A stretch of 64,000 nt of DNA from Chryseobacterium sp. (GTDB lineage: Bacteria > Bacteroidota > Bacteroidia > Flavobacteriales > Weeksellaceae). Below are positions 9,769-18,771 of this stretch, piece after piece (the first letter of the stretch is position 1; each line of letters opens with the position of its first letter). Under the pieces are notes generated by a model. It was not told the origin of the DNA. It saw only the letters and a list, made by a program, of their open reading frames with translations, and did no database searches. Location: NCBI GenBank assembly GCA_031286615.1, contig JAITUA010000003.1, positions 62,001 through 126,000 of the forward strand. Direction: 5' to 3'. The position numbers and the translations under genes are program-made.

Positions 9769-10344
9769 TTATTTCAGATATTTTGTAATGGCCTGGTCTG
9801 TAGGCTTTGTAGTACTTACAAAAGAATCAATCAGTTTTCCGTTTTCATCTACCAGGAATTTCGTGAAGTTCCAAAGAATAGTTGTGTTCTTTACTCCGTT
9901 TAATTCCTGTTCTGTTAAGTACTTGAATATTGGAGCGGTATCATCTCCTTTCACGGAAACTTTAGCTGCCAAAGGGAATGTTACCCCGTAATTTTTCTGG
10001 CAGAAAGCACCAATTTCGGTATTGGTTCCTGGTTCCTGTCCTCCAAAATTATTGGCAGGAAATCCTACGACAATCAATTTATCTTTATATTCCTCATATA
10101 CCTTCTCAAGATCAGCATACTGAGGGGTAAACCCACATTCTGAAGCGGTATTGACAATCAGAATTTTCTTTCCTTTGAAGTCTGCAAAATTGATTTCTTT
10201 CCCATCAAGACTTTCTACTTTGAAGTCGTATATTGTTTTTCCCATAAGTTCAGCGGTTTTGGCTTTAGAAATTTCACTTTTTTGATTGGTGCAGCTTTGC
10301 AGTAATGCTATACAAGAAAGCAGCAGTAAAAAAATATTTTTCAT
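9769..10344 (-). CDS. Glutathione peroxidase family lipoprotein
   Basis: 191 residues with lipobox Cys18 (LLQSC), then the thioredoxin-like peroxidase fold. The catalytic Cys70 lies in NTASECGFT, followed by GFPANNFGGQEPG (Gln about 106) and the WNFTKFLVD block (Trp about 158), which complete the catalytic triad or tetrad. These Cys-type enzymes reduce lipid or hydrogen peroxides, usually with thioredoxin-like donors. The lipid anchor places it in the envelope. The upstream gene ends 35 bp away, so the two are probably cotranscribed. Confidence 0.95.
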   Translation of the reverse strand: MKNIFLLLLSCIALLQSCTNQKSEISKAKTAELMGKTIYDFKVESLDGKEINFADFKGKKILIVNTASECGFTPQYADLEKVYEEYKDKLIVVGFPANNFGGQEPGTNTEIGAFCQKNYGVTFPLAAKVSVKGDDTAPIFKYLTEQELNGVKNTTILWNFTKFLVDENGKLIDSFVSTTKPTDQAITKYLK

Positions 10345-10379
10345 TTTTTATCATTTTATGCAGGCGGGCTGCAGTTGAA

Positions 10380-11042
10380 TTAAAATTTAAAAATGTTCGC
10401 CGGAAAAACTTTGTTGATTTCTACTTTATTTAGTAACATTACATAATCTCCGTCTTTTTTGGTACTGGAAGATTCAATTCTGAAAGGCATGATAATATTT
10501 CCTACTTTTTTATAGTCAGAATATATAAGCGTTTCATCTTTTTTCACTTCTTTTAAAAGCATATAAGTCTTTGTATCAAAATAATACATATTCTTATTCA
10601 CATTTTTGGTAAGTTCCACTTTATGACAGTAGATATCTCCTACTTTTTCTTTTCCAAGATATTTGGCATCAAAACCTTTATTTTCCCAATCAATGAAGTC
10701 ATTATCAAAACTTTCCGGTACATATTCAGGGTATTCCTGAAGTTTATTTGCGGCATAGTTCATTGCATATCCTTTTGTTCCATCAAAACCTTCAATTGCA
10801 GTTTCTTTTCCGCCGGTAGTAATTAATGTTTTAGTAAGATTTGGACGCTGCTGATAAATTTTTATCGGATATTCATCTTTGATTCCCAATACCACTTTTC
10901 CCTGAAGCAATACAGAATTTAAAAGTTTCCAATTGGTTAACCCTCCGGATAATTCAATGTTTTTGTCTATAATTTCCTTTGCGGTCTGTGCCAATATCAC
11001 ATGCGAAAATATCAGTCCAAATACTAATAGTAACTTCTTCAT
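10380..11042 (-). CDS. Secreted LolA-like (outer-membrane lipoprotein-sorting) protein
   Basis: 220 residues with signal peptide MKKLLLVFGLIFSHVILAQ. The mature part starts TAKEIIDKNIELSGG and has successive beta-strand blocks (GTKGYAMNYA, GKEKVGDIYCHKVELTK, YYFDTKTYMLLKEVKKD, MPFRIE) as in periplasmic LolA/LolB-like half-barrels. These bind lipids or lipoprotein tails. It is shorter than and divergent from true LolA, so a sorting role is only an inference. It has its own promoter and probably carries the peroxidase gene behind it. Confidence 0.78.
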   Translation of the reverse strand: MKKLLLVFGLIFSHVILAQTAKEIIDKNIELSGGLTNWKLLNSVLLQGKVVLGIKDEYPIKIYQQRPNLTKTLITTGGKETAIEGFDGTKGYAMNYAANKLQEYPEYVPESFDNDFIDWENKGFDAKYLGKEKVGDIYCHKVELTKNVNKNMYYFDTKTYMLLKEVKKDETLIYSDYKKVGNIIMPFRIESSSTKKDGDYVMLLNKVEINKVFPANIFKF

Positions 11043-11060
11043 TAATTTTATTTATAAATT

Positions 11061-11091
11061 CAAATATAGGGGGATTTATGTAAAATTGCAA
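11061..11091 (-). promoter_or_regulatory. Promoter of the LolA-like gene
   Basis: On the minus strand TATATTTG (11061-11068) lies 20 bp from a TTG (11089-11091). The predicted transcript would start about 12 bp before the ATG. Confidence 0.5.
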
Positions 11092-11095
11092 AAAA

Positions 11096-11132
11096 AGGCG
11101 AAAGAGCAAATCTTTGAATCTGCTTTTTGCCT
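11096..11132 (-). terminator. Probable terminator of kdsB
   Basis: Imperfect stem pairing AGGC-AAA-AGCA with TGCT-TTT-GCCT around a 12-nt loop, followed on the minus strand by seven T. It lies just past the kdsB stop codon and overlaps the upstream edge of the next promoter. Confidence 0.5.
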
Positions 11133-11141
11133 CAACATTTT

Positions 11142-11864
11142 TTAAATCAGCTTTCTGGCTTTTTCCAGATCTTCCGGTGTATCTATACCTACTCCTATGA
11201 AATTGGTTTCTATCATTTTGATCTTCATTCCATATTCCAGATAACGGATACATTCAATTTTTTCGGATATTTCCAATGGTTTCATTTCCAGTTTTGAAAA
11301 CTGCAACAGCGCTTCTTTTCTGAAAGCATATACCCCAATATGTTTAAAATAACTTATATCATAAGAAACTTCCCTGTGAAAAGGAATTACGGAACGACTG
11401 AAATACAGCGCAAAATTATTGTTATCTGTAATAACTTTCACATTATTCGGGTTTTCAACCTCCTCTTTTTCATGCAGCTTTATTTTCAAAGATGCCAGAG
11501 AAATTTCCTGCTGATCATCATGCTTAAAAACTTCAATCAGCTGCTGTAGGGGTTCCAGTTTAAGGAAAGGTTCATCTCCCTGAACATTGATCACAATATC
11601 GCAGTCTATATTCTGTACAGCTTCGGCAATACGGTCACTTCCGGTCTCGTGCTGTCCTGTCATAACGGCTTTTCCGCCATTTTGTACAATTTCGTCAAAA
11701 ATAATTTCAGAGTCTGTGGCTACGAATACTTCGTCAAACAGTCCGGTTTCCACTACGTTCTGATAGGTAGTGGTGATAACGGTTTTTTCTCCTAAAATCT
11801 GCATTAGTTTCCCGGGAAAACGGCTTGCTTCGTAACGTGCAGGGATGACAGCGATTATTTTCAT
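11142..11864 (-). CDS. kdsB: 3-deoxy-manno-octulosonate cytidylyltransferase (CMP-Kdo synthetase)
   Basis: 240 residues, the usual size. Signature N-terminus [21 protein letters not shown], then [46 protein letters not shown] and [13 protein letters not shown]. It activates Kdo with CTP for lipid A-inner core assembly, so lipopolysaccharide or lipooligosaccharide is made. No other Kdo gene is adjacent. Confidence 0.97.
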   Translation of the reverse strand: MKIIAVIPARYEASRFPGKLMQILGEKTVITTTYQNVVETGLFDEVFVATDSEIIFDEIVQNGGKAVMTGQHETGSDRIAEAVQNIDCDIVINVQGDEPFLKLEPLQQLIEVFKHDDQQEISLASLKIKLHEKEEVENPNNVKVITDNNNFALYFSRSVIPFHREVSYDISYFKHIGVYAFRKEALLQFSKLEMKPLEISEKIECIRYLEYGMKIKMIETNFIGVGIDTPEDLEKARKLI

Positions 11865-12005
11865 TTAATAAAAATATTAAGTAATTCTCTTTAATTCAAT
11901 AAGTTTCATCTCAGCATTTACAATTGCTGAAATGTTCCTTTTATATTGAGATCAAATGTAGTGAAAAGTATCTTATTTACTCTACAAAACAGAGATTTCG
12001 ACAGC

Positions 12006-12992
12006 TTAAAAAGAGAGTTTTACGCCTACCATATTATATTCCCATTGGCGGGATGCTGTAAAGTTGAGATTGTATTTTGTTTTTCCTATAGTTCCTTCTG
12101 AGGAAGTATATCTGCTTTTTGAAATGGTTTTTCCAATAAAATATCCCATTAATAAAGCTAGCGGGTAATCTGAAGCCCAGTGAACTTTACTTTGCATCAT
12201 CTGAAAACATAAGGCTCCTGCTAAGGTGTACCCTACCGGTTTTATCCATTTTGCATCCGGATAATTGTCTGCTATCACGGTGATTCCGGCCATAAAGGTC
12301 GTTAAGTGTCCGGACGGCATTGCATCGTAATTCGAGGTGTTTTTTCCAAATTCTGAAAAGCTTGGAAAAGGATTCCAGGCACCGCCTTTATTACCATTTA
12401 TCTCTGCAATAAAAGGGCTTTCTCTCCCGGTGATTCTTTTAATGGTTTGGGTGAAAACTCCGGAAAGAATTAAACTTTCCATTAGGCCACTGGCTGTAGC
12501 CTGCGCTCTGTAATCATTTTTAATCAAACCATAGGTTCCGAAACCAATCCCCAGCAAGACCAGTGTGGAACCATTTCCGATAAGATATAAAGTAGAGCCA
12601 ATATCTTTCGGAATTTTAAAAACACCGCCTATTTTGTGGTAGTTATTATCTTTATCCATCCCCCATCTTTCTCCCAACTCTCTTGAATTGTCAATCAGCT
12701 TCTGGTCAACCGGCAGGAGAATGAGAGTAGCTGCAACAGCACCGCCGAGATAATAAGCATGATCTTTGGCGACAAAATCTTTATTGGTATTGATAAAGTT
12801 TCTGGGTAATTTCGTTACAAAATCCAATAATTTGGGTTTTGGGTAAGTTCTGACAGAACCATCTTTCAAGGTGTAAGTCTGCACTTTTGGCAACTCAGAT
12901 TTCTTGGGCAGCTCTTTTATTTTCAATGTATCAACTTCTTGTGAGCATACCAATATTGAAACTGGTAAGAGTAGAAATCTCAGTTTTTTCAT
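12006..12992 (-). CDS. PAP2 family phosphatase, membrane-associated
   Basis: 328 residues from the ATG at 12992 (MKKLRFLLLPVSILVCSQ, a signal peptide). The longer frame upstream adds 25 residues with no family character. Phosphatidic acid phosphatase motifs are spread over the C-terminal half: SGHLTTFMAGITVIAD (second motif, SGH) at about 225 and SKVHWASDYPLALLMGYFIG (third motif, with His and Asp) at about 270. The first motif (KRITGRESPF) is recognisable at about 185. Such proteins remove phosphate from lipid phosphates such as undecaprenyl or phosphatidyl phosphates. The exact substrate is unknown. Confidence 0.88.
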   Translation of the reverse strand: MKKLRFLLLPVSILVCSQEVDTLKIKELPKKSELPKVQTYTLKDGSVRTYPKPKLLDFVTKLPRNFINTNKDFVAKDHAYYLGGAVAATLILLPVDQKLIDNSRELGERWGMDKDNNYHKIGGVFKIPKDIGSTLYLIGNGSTLVLLGIGFGTYGLIKNDYRAQATASGLMESLILSGVFTQTIKRITGRESPFIAEINGNKGGAWNPFPSFSEFGKNTSNYDAMPSGHLTTFMAGITVIADNYPDAKWIKPVGYTLAGALCFQMMQSKVHWASDYPLALLMGYFIGKTISKSRYTSSEGTIGKTKYNLNFTASRQWEYNMVGVKLSF

Positions 12993-13226
12993 CGTGTAAT
13001 TTTCAACTTTATTATATTTTAGGTGTGTAAAAGTCTCAAAGATAATTCCTGGATGAGTGTTGTACAAAGTGGTTGTTTAATTTTTAATATTTATTTAATT
13101 TTTAGCTTATTTACTCCGTGATCTCGAAACTTCAAAGTTTATACTTATAGATATGTTTTTTCCATTGTGTAAAAAGTTTCAGTTTAAAACCTTCAGCAAA
13201 CTTGTTTGACTCGAAACGTAATAAAA

Positions 13227-13248
13227 AAGCCATCCTTTTGGACAGCTT
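13227..13248 (-). terminator. Terminator of the GLPGLI gene
   Basis: Nine-base-pair RNA stem with two wobble pairs (AAGCTGTCC/GGATGGCTT on the minus strand), then six T. It directly follows the stop codon. Confidence 0.6.
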
Positions 13249-13254
13249 CGTTTT

Positions 13255-14040
13255 TTAGTTTTCGATTGAATTATTATCTTTTTTTAAAGCTTCAATCATT
13301 TGATCTCTTCTTTCCTTTGTAAGAGTTTTACTTTGTGGATACGGATTATTTTTAAATTCTTCTCTCTTTTTAATATACTGTTCTTTTGTTACCGGAATTC
13401 CTTTCTGTAAAGGCTCAATTTCAACAGCTTTTTTTACAATTCCGATCGCTGTAAATGAATGATATTTATTTTCATTGCTAACTTCTAAAATTAAACCAGT
13501 CAAACCTTTGAATCTATATGGTCCTTCAGAAATTGGAATATCCTTAGTGTACCAAGCTGTGAAAACTCTATTACCGAATTTTGTAGTAGCTTTATTACAC
13601 TTATATCCAAGTATGGTTTTTACATCTTTATAGTTCGTCTCCCAATTTAAATATGTGTTTTCAAATGTAAAGAAGTCACGATTTATATTAGAAGTAAAAT
13701 AAATTTTGGAATCTTCTCTATACACTGAATATCCAACCTTATATTTTGGTAATTCAGCAGCTTTAATTTCAACATTACTTGATGTTTGAGAAGCAACAGT
13801 TGCTTTTTTTACTGCTTCTCTTGCAGCTGCATATTGTTGACTGTAAAATATCGAAGAATTAGAATTAAAGTCTAAAAGCATTAGCTCTTTGTACCTATGA
13901 TTTGGGTTAATATCTGTTGTGTCCCTAACAAAAGAATATTCATACTGAACTTCGAGATCAGAGATTGACTTATTTGTTTTTTGTTGAGAAAACAAACAAG
14001 TAAAAGAAAGTATTAGTATTATTAAAAAATATTTATGCAT
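13255..14040 (-). CDS. GLPGLI family secreted protein
   Basis: 261 residues with signal peptide (MHKYFLIILILSFTCLFSQ). It carries the family signature in the form GPYRFKGLTGLILEVSN, and just before it YKCNKATTKFGNRVFTAWYTKDIPIS, typical of GLPGLI proteins (function unknown, restricted largely to Bacteroidetes). The gene starts 19 bp after the end of a small secreted protein gene (14060-14332), and the two look like one operon ending at the hairpin 13227-13248. Confidence 0.88.
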   Translation of the reverse strand: MHKYFLIILILSFTCLFSQQKTNKSISDLEVQYEYSFVRDTTDINPNHRYKELMLLDFNSNSSIFYSQQYAAAREAVKKATVASQTSSNVEIKAAELPKYKVGYSVYREDSKIYFTSNINRDFFTFENTYLNWETNYKDVKTILGYKCNKATTKFGNRVFTAWYTKDIPISEGPYRFKGLTGLILEVSNENKYHSFTAIGIVKKAVEIEPLQKGIPVTKEQYIKKREEFKNNPYPQSKTLTKERRDQMIEALKKDNNSIEN

Positions 14041-14059
14041 CCAAATTTAATTTATTCTA

Positions 14060-14332
14060 TTACCACATTCCAGCTAAAATCGGGTTTTCAAATGGAGCTG
14101 AACATTCATCTTCCATTTGTTGTAAATCTGTCAAATAGCAATCAGGAGCATCGTTTGCACCAACGTCAACAGTTTGTGTATATCCACAAGATGATGTAAG
14201 GGTAATCGGATGATAGAAAAACATTGCAGTAGAAGCAACCTTTACTTCTTTAGTTTCTGTTTTAACTTCAGTGCTTTTTGCACTTACTAATCCTGCAACA
14301 CAAATTGTTGCTAATAAAATCATTTTTTTCAT
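14060..14332 (-). CDS. Small secreted cysteine-containing protein
   Basis: 90 residues: signal peptide (MKKMILLATICVAGLVSA), a charged segment (STEVKTETKEVKV), then a short domain with Cys49, Cys65 and Cys77 (SSCGYTQTVDVGAND, PDCYLTDL, DECSAPF). Three cysteines leave one unpaired within the mature chain, so a mixed disulfide or partner is conceivable. No family recognised. It precedes the GLPGLI gene with a 19-bp gap. Confidence 0.8.
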   Translation of the reverse strand: MKKMILLATICVAGLVSAKSTEVKTETKEVKVASTAMFFYHPITLTSSCGYTQTVDVGANDAPDCYLTDLQQMEDECSAPFENPILAGMW

Positions 14333-14561
14333 AATTGTTGTTTTTTTAGTGATTAGTTATTAATTAAAAAATCGACTTAAAAGTATAAAATGAATCATGC
14401 GACAAAGGATTTATTTTTTATGTTAAATCGCTCGATATCATATACTTTTACATAATTATAAATAATGATTTACTTTCATTTACGGTAATCCGTAAGGTTA
14501 TAACAAAAGATTTTTCAAGGAGTGTTTAAGCTTGGTCTAGAACGTGATTAAACAAAAAAAA
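14333..14561. other. AT-rich intergenic stretch
   Basis: Upstream region of the small secreted protein gene. I see no ORF with coding character. Promoter elements for the downstream pair must lie here, but no clean TAnnTTTG match was found. Confidence 0.4.
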
Positions 14562-14638
14562 GCTTCGACTCTGCTCAGCGTGACACAGCTACTATTAACT
14601 TTTAGTTATAACAATGTCATTCCGAACAAAGTCGAAGC
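14562..14638 (-). terminator. Long inverted repeat acting as terminator (CTTCGACT element)
   Basis: Two imperfect 24-bp arms (14562-14585 and 14615-14638) that both carry GCTTCGACT and TGACA in opposite orientation, 29 bp apart. On the minus strand the second arm runs directly into eight T, so it can terminate the aminotransferase transcript. It looks like a dispersed repeat recruited as a terminator. A related ATTCCTTCGGAATGACA snippet is at 33604-33620. Confidence 0.65.
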
Positions 14639-14657
14639 ATATATTTTTATTAAAAGA

Positions 14658-15911
14658 CTATTTTAAATTGTTCAAAGCACTTTCCAGTTTTGGAAGCATT
14701 ACTTTGATCTCATCTGTTGCCAATCCTCCTACAGAAGCACGGAACCAAGGTTCAGATTTGTCTTCTCCGAAGGCTGAGAATGGTACCAAAGCCACTCCTG
14801 CTTCATTGATCAGGTAAAATACCAGATCTGAAGAGTTTTCAATCACAGTTCCGTCCGGTTTTGTTTTTCCGATATAGTTTAACTTAATGGTAAGATAAAG
14901 AGCTCCCATTGGTTCGATACTGTCTACTGAAAGTCCTTTTCCTTTTAAATCCTGAACTCCGTTGTGAAGAACTTTTAAGCTTTCTTCAAGTTTACCTTTG
15001 AAATCCTCAACAAAAGTATCTACATTTTCTGAATTTTCATAGAACTTAGCGGTTGCTTCCTGCTCTGGTTTTGGTGCCCATGCTCCAACGTGAGTAAGAA
15101 GCGCTTTCATTTTGTCCAGGATATGTGCAGGTCCGAATCCCCATCCTACACGTACTCCAGTTGCAGCAAGGCATTTTGAAATACCATCGATATAGATTGT
15201 GTAATCTTTCATTTCAGGGAAAAGAGAAACCGGATCTACATGCTCAGCTCCAAAAGTAAGACAAGAATAGATCTGGTCATACATTAAGTATAACGGTTTT
15301 TCGTCTGCTCCTCTTTTTTTGTTTTCAGCGATCACCAATTCGCAGATTTCTGAAAGCTGCTCTCTTGTAAACATAGTTCCCGTAGGATTCAATGGTGAAC
15401 AAAGTGCCAATAACACGGCTCCATCCAAATGAGGTCTTAAATCGTCAGCTGTTGGAAGGAAGTTAGTTTCAGGTTTTGTTTTTACTTCTACAGCGTTGGC
15501 AGAAGTAAGATAAGCATAGTGATTGTTGTTCCAAGATGGTGTAGGATAAACTACTTTATCACCTTCGTCTACAATTGTTTTGTATACGGCATAGATCAAA
15601 GGTCTTGATCCGGCAGTGATCAAAATATCCTCTGGAGAATAGTCCAGATTCCATCTGTTTTTAAGGTCTTTGGAAACTTCTTTTCTTAAAGATAAAAGTC
15701 CGTTTGCAGGCGGATAATTCGTCAGATTATTCTGATATGCTTTCTGAATCTCTTCCTTCAGCAATGCCGGAATAGGATAGATATTAGAATTCAGATCACC
15801 AATAGTAAGATTGGCAATTTCTGCTCCCTTTGCTTTTAGATCATTTACTTCGTTACCAATTTTTACAATTTCAGAACCGATCAGGTTCGCTGCTAATTTT
15901 GAAACTTTCAC
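14658..15911 (-). CDS. PLP-dependent aminotransferase, class I/II (aspartate aminotransferase-like)
   Basis: 417 residues. Fold-type I markers: AGSRPLIYAVYKTIVD, SPLNPTGTMFTREQL (NPTG), YDQIYSCLTF (Asp and Tyr contacts to PLP) and the Schiff-base lysine in DGISKCLAATGVRVGW. The C-terminal FRASVGG supplies the substrate-carboxylate Arg. It most likely transfers amino groups between a dicarboxylic or aromatic amino acid and 2-oxoglutarate. The exact specificity cannot be read. It is the last gene of a three-gene operon with a lipoprotein and the phosphohexomutase (gaps 22 and 18 bp). Confidence 0.92.
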   Translation of the reverse strand: MKVSKLAANLIGSEIVKIGNEVNDLKAKGAEIANLTIGDLNSNIYPIPALLKEEIQKAYQNNLTNYPPANGLLSLRKEVSKDLKNRWNLDYSPEDILITAGSRPLIYAVYKTIVDEGDKVVYPTPSWNNNHYAYLTSANAVEVKTKPETNFLPTADDLRPHLDGAVLLALCSPLNPTGTMFTREQLSEICELVIAENKKRGADEKPLYLMYDQIYSCLTFGAEHVDPVSLFPEMKDYTIYIDGISKCLAATGVRVGWGFGPAHILDKMKALLTHVGAWAPKPEQEATAKFYENSENVDTFVEDFKGKLEESLKVLHNGVQDLKGKGLSVDSIEPMGALYLTIKLNYIGKTKPDGTVIENSSDLVFYLINEAGVALVPFSAFGEDKSEPWFRASVGGLATDEIKVMLPKLESALNNLK

Positions 15912-15933
15912 TTTTTCTTATTTTAAATTTATA

Positions 15934-16845
15934 TTATCTTTCTCCATTGATCTTTTCATATATTTCATCTATCGGCATTTGTGCATCAAAAAGAGCTATT
16001 GCTTCTTTTACTTTTTTTGCCGTATTGGAATTTGGATATTTTTTGATAATCCTGTTGAATTCCGCTCTGTTTTCATCGTTTAGTTTTCCGGTTCCTTTGT
16101 CCATGTCTCTTTCAAAGGTTGGCGTGTTATCCATTCCCAAAAGATAATCAGACAAATATATTTTATAATCCTGTTTTACAGCTTTTATAAGATTGCTCTT
16201 AGGATATTTGTTCATAAAGTTTTCCCAGAACATAAGCCTGTCTCCCAGCTGTTCCCAGGTAATTATTAATCCAGCATCAGCTGCATAATTGGATTCACTT
16301 TCTTTATCAGTCTGTGAAATATAGACTTCATAATCAGGAGTTACTTTATTCTTAAACAAGGATGAATAATATCCCGGAACGGTCCAGATTTCAGTCATTC
16401 CTTCTCCTACTTCCCTGAACTCAAGGCCTTCTTTTTTCAGTTCTGAAGCTAATTTTTTAACATTGTCCGGTAAGTTGTACTGATCCTTATCATAGTTATA
16501 ATAATTCACATATTTATCTAAAATATCAGTATGTAACTTCATCAGACATTCTGTATACTTTCCTCTTATTTTTAAATAATCTTCGTATACATTGTCATTC
16601 TGCTCCGGACTGTTTCCAGCCATTTCTTTTTCGATTTTTGTACGGTACCATTGAAGTGATGTGATATAATCCTCCGTTTTATGAGCTGGAGAACATGCTG
16701 TATCTATCGGCTTGTACTGATCTTCTTTGGTTTCTGTAGTAGCAATCGAATCATTTTCAAGTTTTGTTTCTGGAACTGCAGTTTCCTTTTTACAGGAAAC
16801 TACAGCTGCAGAAAGCAGGCAAACTGCTATTATTTTTTTGATCAT
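15934..16845 (-). CDS. Lipoprotein of unknown function
   Basis: 303 residues. The signal sequence has lipobox Cys18 (SAAVVSCKK). The rest is mainly alpha-helical and charged, with two similar spaced segments (MNKYPKSNLIKAVKQDYK and IKKYPNSNTAKKVKEAI) that look like degenerate TPR-like or Sel1-like helices. No enzyme motif. It is the middle gene of the operon with the phosphohexomutase (18 bp upstream) and the aminotransferase (22 bp downstream). Confidence 0.8.
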   Translation of the reverse strand: MIKKIIAVCLLSAAVVSCKKETAVPETKLENDSIATTETKEDQYKPIDTACSPAHKTEDYITSLQWYRTKIEKEMAGNSPEQNDNVYEDYLKIRGKYTECLMKLHTDILDKYVNYYNYDKDQYNLPDNVKKLASELKKEGLEFREVGEGMTEIWTVPGYYSSLFKNKVTPDYEVYISQTDKESESNYAADAGLIITWEQLGDRLMFWENFMNKYPKSNLIKAVKQDYKIYLSDYLLGMDNTPTFERDMDKGTGKLNDENRAEFNRIIKKYPNSNTAKKVKEAIALFDAQMPIDEIYEKINGER

Positions 16846-16863
16846 CTGCTGTTTTCGGGAAAA

Positions 16864-18579
16864 TTAATCCAGTTTCAAATCTGTTTTAACAGCTCCTATT
16901 TTAGCTTCCAATGATTTTAATTTATCTCTGAAATCCGCTTCTGAAGTAACAGAATCTTTTACAGAAACATAAAACTTAATTTTAGGTTCTGTTCCTGAAG
17001 GTCTTACGCATACTTTTGTTCCATCCTGTGTGTAATAGATCAATACGTTAGACTTTGGAATATCATTCATTACTTTTTTCTCGTTGGTAGAAATGGTAAG
17101 GCTTGTCTGTTCTTTGAAATCCTTTACTTCTTCCACTAATGATCCTGCCAGCTCTTTTGGAGGGTTTTCGCGGAAGTTTTTCATCATATTTTCAATCTCT
17201 TCAGCGCCTTCTTTTCCTTTTCTTACAATGTTGATTAATCCTTCGTAATACATTCCAAGATCTTCGTAAATCTCGATCATGTACTGATACATTGTTTTTC
17301 CGTTGGCTTTGCACCATGCGGCAATTTCACAAGCTAAAAGGATACTTCCACAAGAATCTTTATCACGAACGAAATCTCCGGTCATAAATCCGAAACTTTC
17401 CTCACCACCACACACAAATTTCTGTGTACCTTCTGCTTCGCGGATCATTTTTCCAATCCATTTGAATCCGGTAAGACCTACTTTACATTCAACTCCGAAT
17501 TTTTGAGCGATATCAAAGAAAATATCTGACGTTACGATCGTAGAACCGATAAATTCTTTTCCTGTAATTCTTCCTTGCTTTCTCCATTCATTCAGGATGT
17601 AATAAGTAAGGATCGTATTGGTCTGGTTTCCGTTCAACAGCTGCATTTCACCATCAAGGTTTCTTACCGCGATACCCAATCTGTCACCATCCGGATCTGT
17701 TCCGATCACAATATCTGCATTGGTAATTCTTGCAAGATCCATTGCCATTTCCAATGCTGCAGGTTCTTCCGGGTTTGGAGAGTCTACTGTTGGGAAATTT
17801 CCACTTGGGATCATTTGCTCTCTCACAAGATCTACCTTTTTGAATCCTGCTTTTTCAAGAGCTTTCGGAATTGTTGTATAGGTTGTTCCGTGAATAGATG
17901 TGAAAACAATATTTAAATTTTCTTTTCCAACGTTCTGATACGTAGAATTTTCAAGACATGCATCAATATATACATCATCCTGCTCCTCTCCGATCCACTC
18001 GATCAGATCATCATTTCCGTTGAATTTAATTTCTTCAAATTTTACAGAATATACTTCTTTGATAATGGCTTCGTCATTAGGCGGAACGATCTGCGCACCG
18101 TCATTCCAGTATACTTTATAACCGTTATATTCCGGCGGGTTGTGAGACGCTGTCAGTACAATTCCTCCGTTACATTTTTTATCACGAACGGTGAAAGACA
18201 ATTCCGGAGTGGGTCTGTGATCTTTGAAAAGCAATACTTTTATTCCATTTGCTGTCAAAACATCAGCTACCAGCTTTCCGAATTCTTTTGAGTTGTTACG
18301 GACATCATAAGCGATAGCCACTTTAATCTCTTCGCCTTTGAACTGTTGCAGCATATAGTTCGCCAATCCCTGTGTAGCCTGCCCTAATGTATATTTATTC
18401 AAGCGGTTGGTTCCTACTCCCATTATTCCACGCATACCTCCTGTCCCGAATTCCAGTTCTCTGTAGAAAGAATCTTCCAGATCCGGAGAATTGCTGTCGA
18501 TCAATGTCTGTACAGCATCTCTCGTTTCTTTATCGAAGGTGTCACTTAACCAAAGTTTCGCTTTTTCTAATGTATTCAT
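16864..18579 (-). CDS. Phosphoglucomutase/phosphomannomutase family protein
   Basis: 571 residues, the length of the long alpha-phosphohexomutases. All four family loops are present: the phosphoserine loop TASHNPPEYNGYK (Ser145), the metal loop GTDPDGDRLGIAV, the sugar-specificity loop CGGEESFGFM and the phosphate-binding loop RPSGTEPKIKFY. It interconverts hexose 1- and 6-phosphates, feeding nucleotide-sugar synthesis and glycogen or cell-wall precursors. Whether glucose or mannose phosphate is preferred is not visible. It is the first gene of the operon. Confidence 0.95.
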   Translation of the reverse strand: MNTLEKAKLWLSDTFDKETRDAVQTLIDSNSPDLEDSFYRELEFGTGGMRGIMGVGTNRLNKYTLGQATQGLANYMLQQFKGEEIKVAIAYDVRNNSKEFGKLVADVLTANGIKVLLFKDHRPTPELSFTVRDKKCNGGIVLTASHNPPEYNGYKVYWNDGAQIVPPNDEAIIKEVYSVKFEEIKFNGNDDLIEWIGEEQDDVYIDACLENSTYQNVGKENLNIVFTSIHGTTYTTIPKALEKAGFKKVDLVREQMIPSGNFPTVDSPNPEEPAALEMAMDLARITNADIVIGTDPDGDRLGIAVRNLDGEMQLLNGNQTNTILTYYILNEWRKQGRITGKEFIGSTIVTSDIFFDIAQKFGVECKVGLTGFKWIGKMIREAEGTQKFVCGGEESFGFMTGDFVRDKDSCGSILLACEIAAWCKANGKTMYQYMIEIYEDLGMYYEGLINIVRKGKEGAEEIENMMKNFRENPPKELAGSLVEEVKDFKEQTSLTISTNEKKVMNDIPKSNVLIYYTQDGTKVCVRPSGTEPKIKFYVSVKDSVTSEADFRDKLKSLEAKIGAVKTDLKLD

Positions 18580-18600
18580 ATTTATGTCTAAATTTTTTAA

Positions 18601-18765
18601 GCTGGAAGAGTGAAGCTGGAGGCAGGAAGTTATATTGTGCCTGGCTTCAAAATTTCGGCTTTGTTTTTATTTTTGTAAATTTTTATTTTTAAACTTGGAA
18701 GCAGCTTCTAATCTGGATAGCAAGAAATGAAAAACTAGCATGACTCCCTCCTTCCAGCTTCCAAC
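18601..18765. repeat. Direct repeat flanking the S23 gene, left copy
   Basis: About 165 bp. The first 60 bp differ at only three positions from the first 60 bp of the copy at 19141, exactly 540 bp away. The rest is more divergent. Both ends carry GCTGGAAG/CTTCCAGC-type inverted termini, so the copy itself could fold. Confidence 0.85.
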
Positions 18766-18771
18766 CTTATT

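Noticed and set aside
12993..13067. Longer PAP2 phosphatase start
   Set aside because: The extension does not resemble a signal peptide, whereas the ATG at 12992 begins one directly.
17575..17916. 113-codon plus-strand frame opposite the phosphohexomutase gene
   Set aside because: Antisense shadow of a conserved enzyme with all its active-site loops intact.
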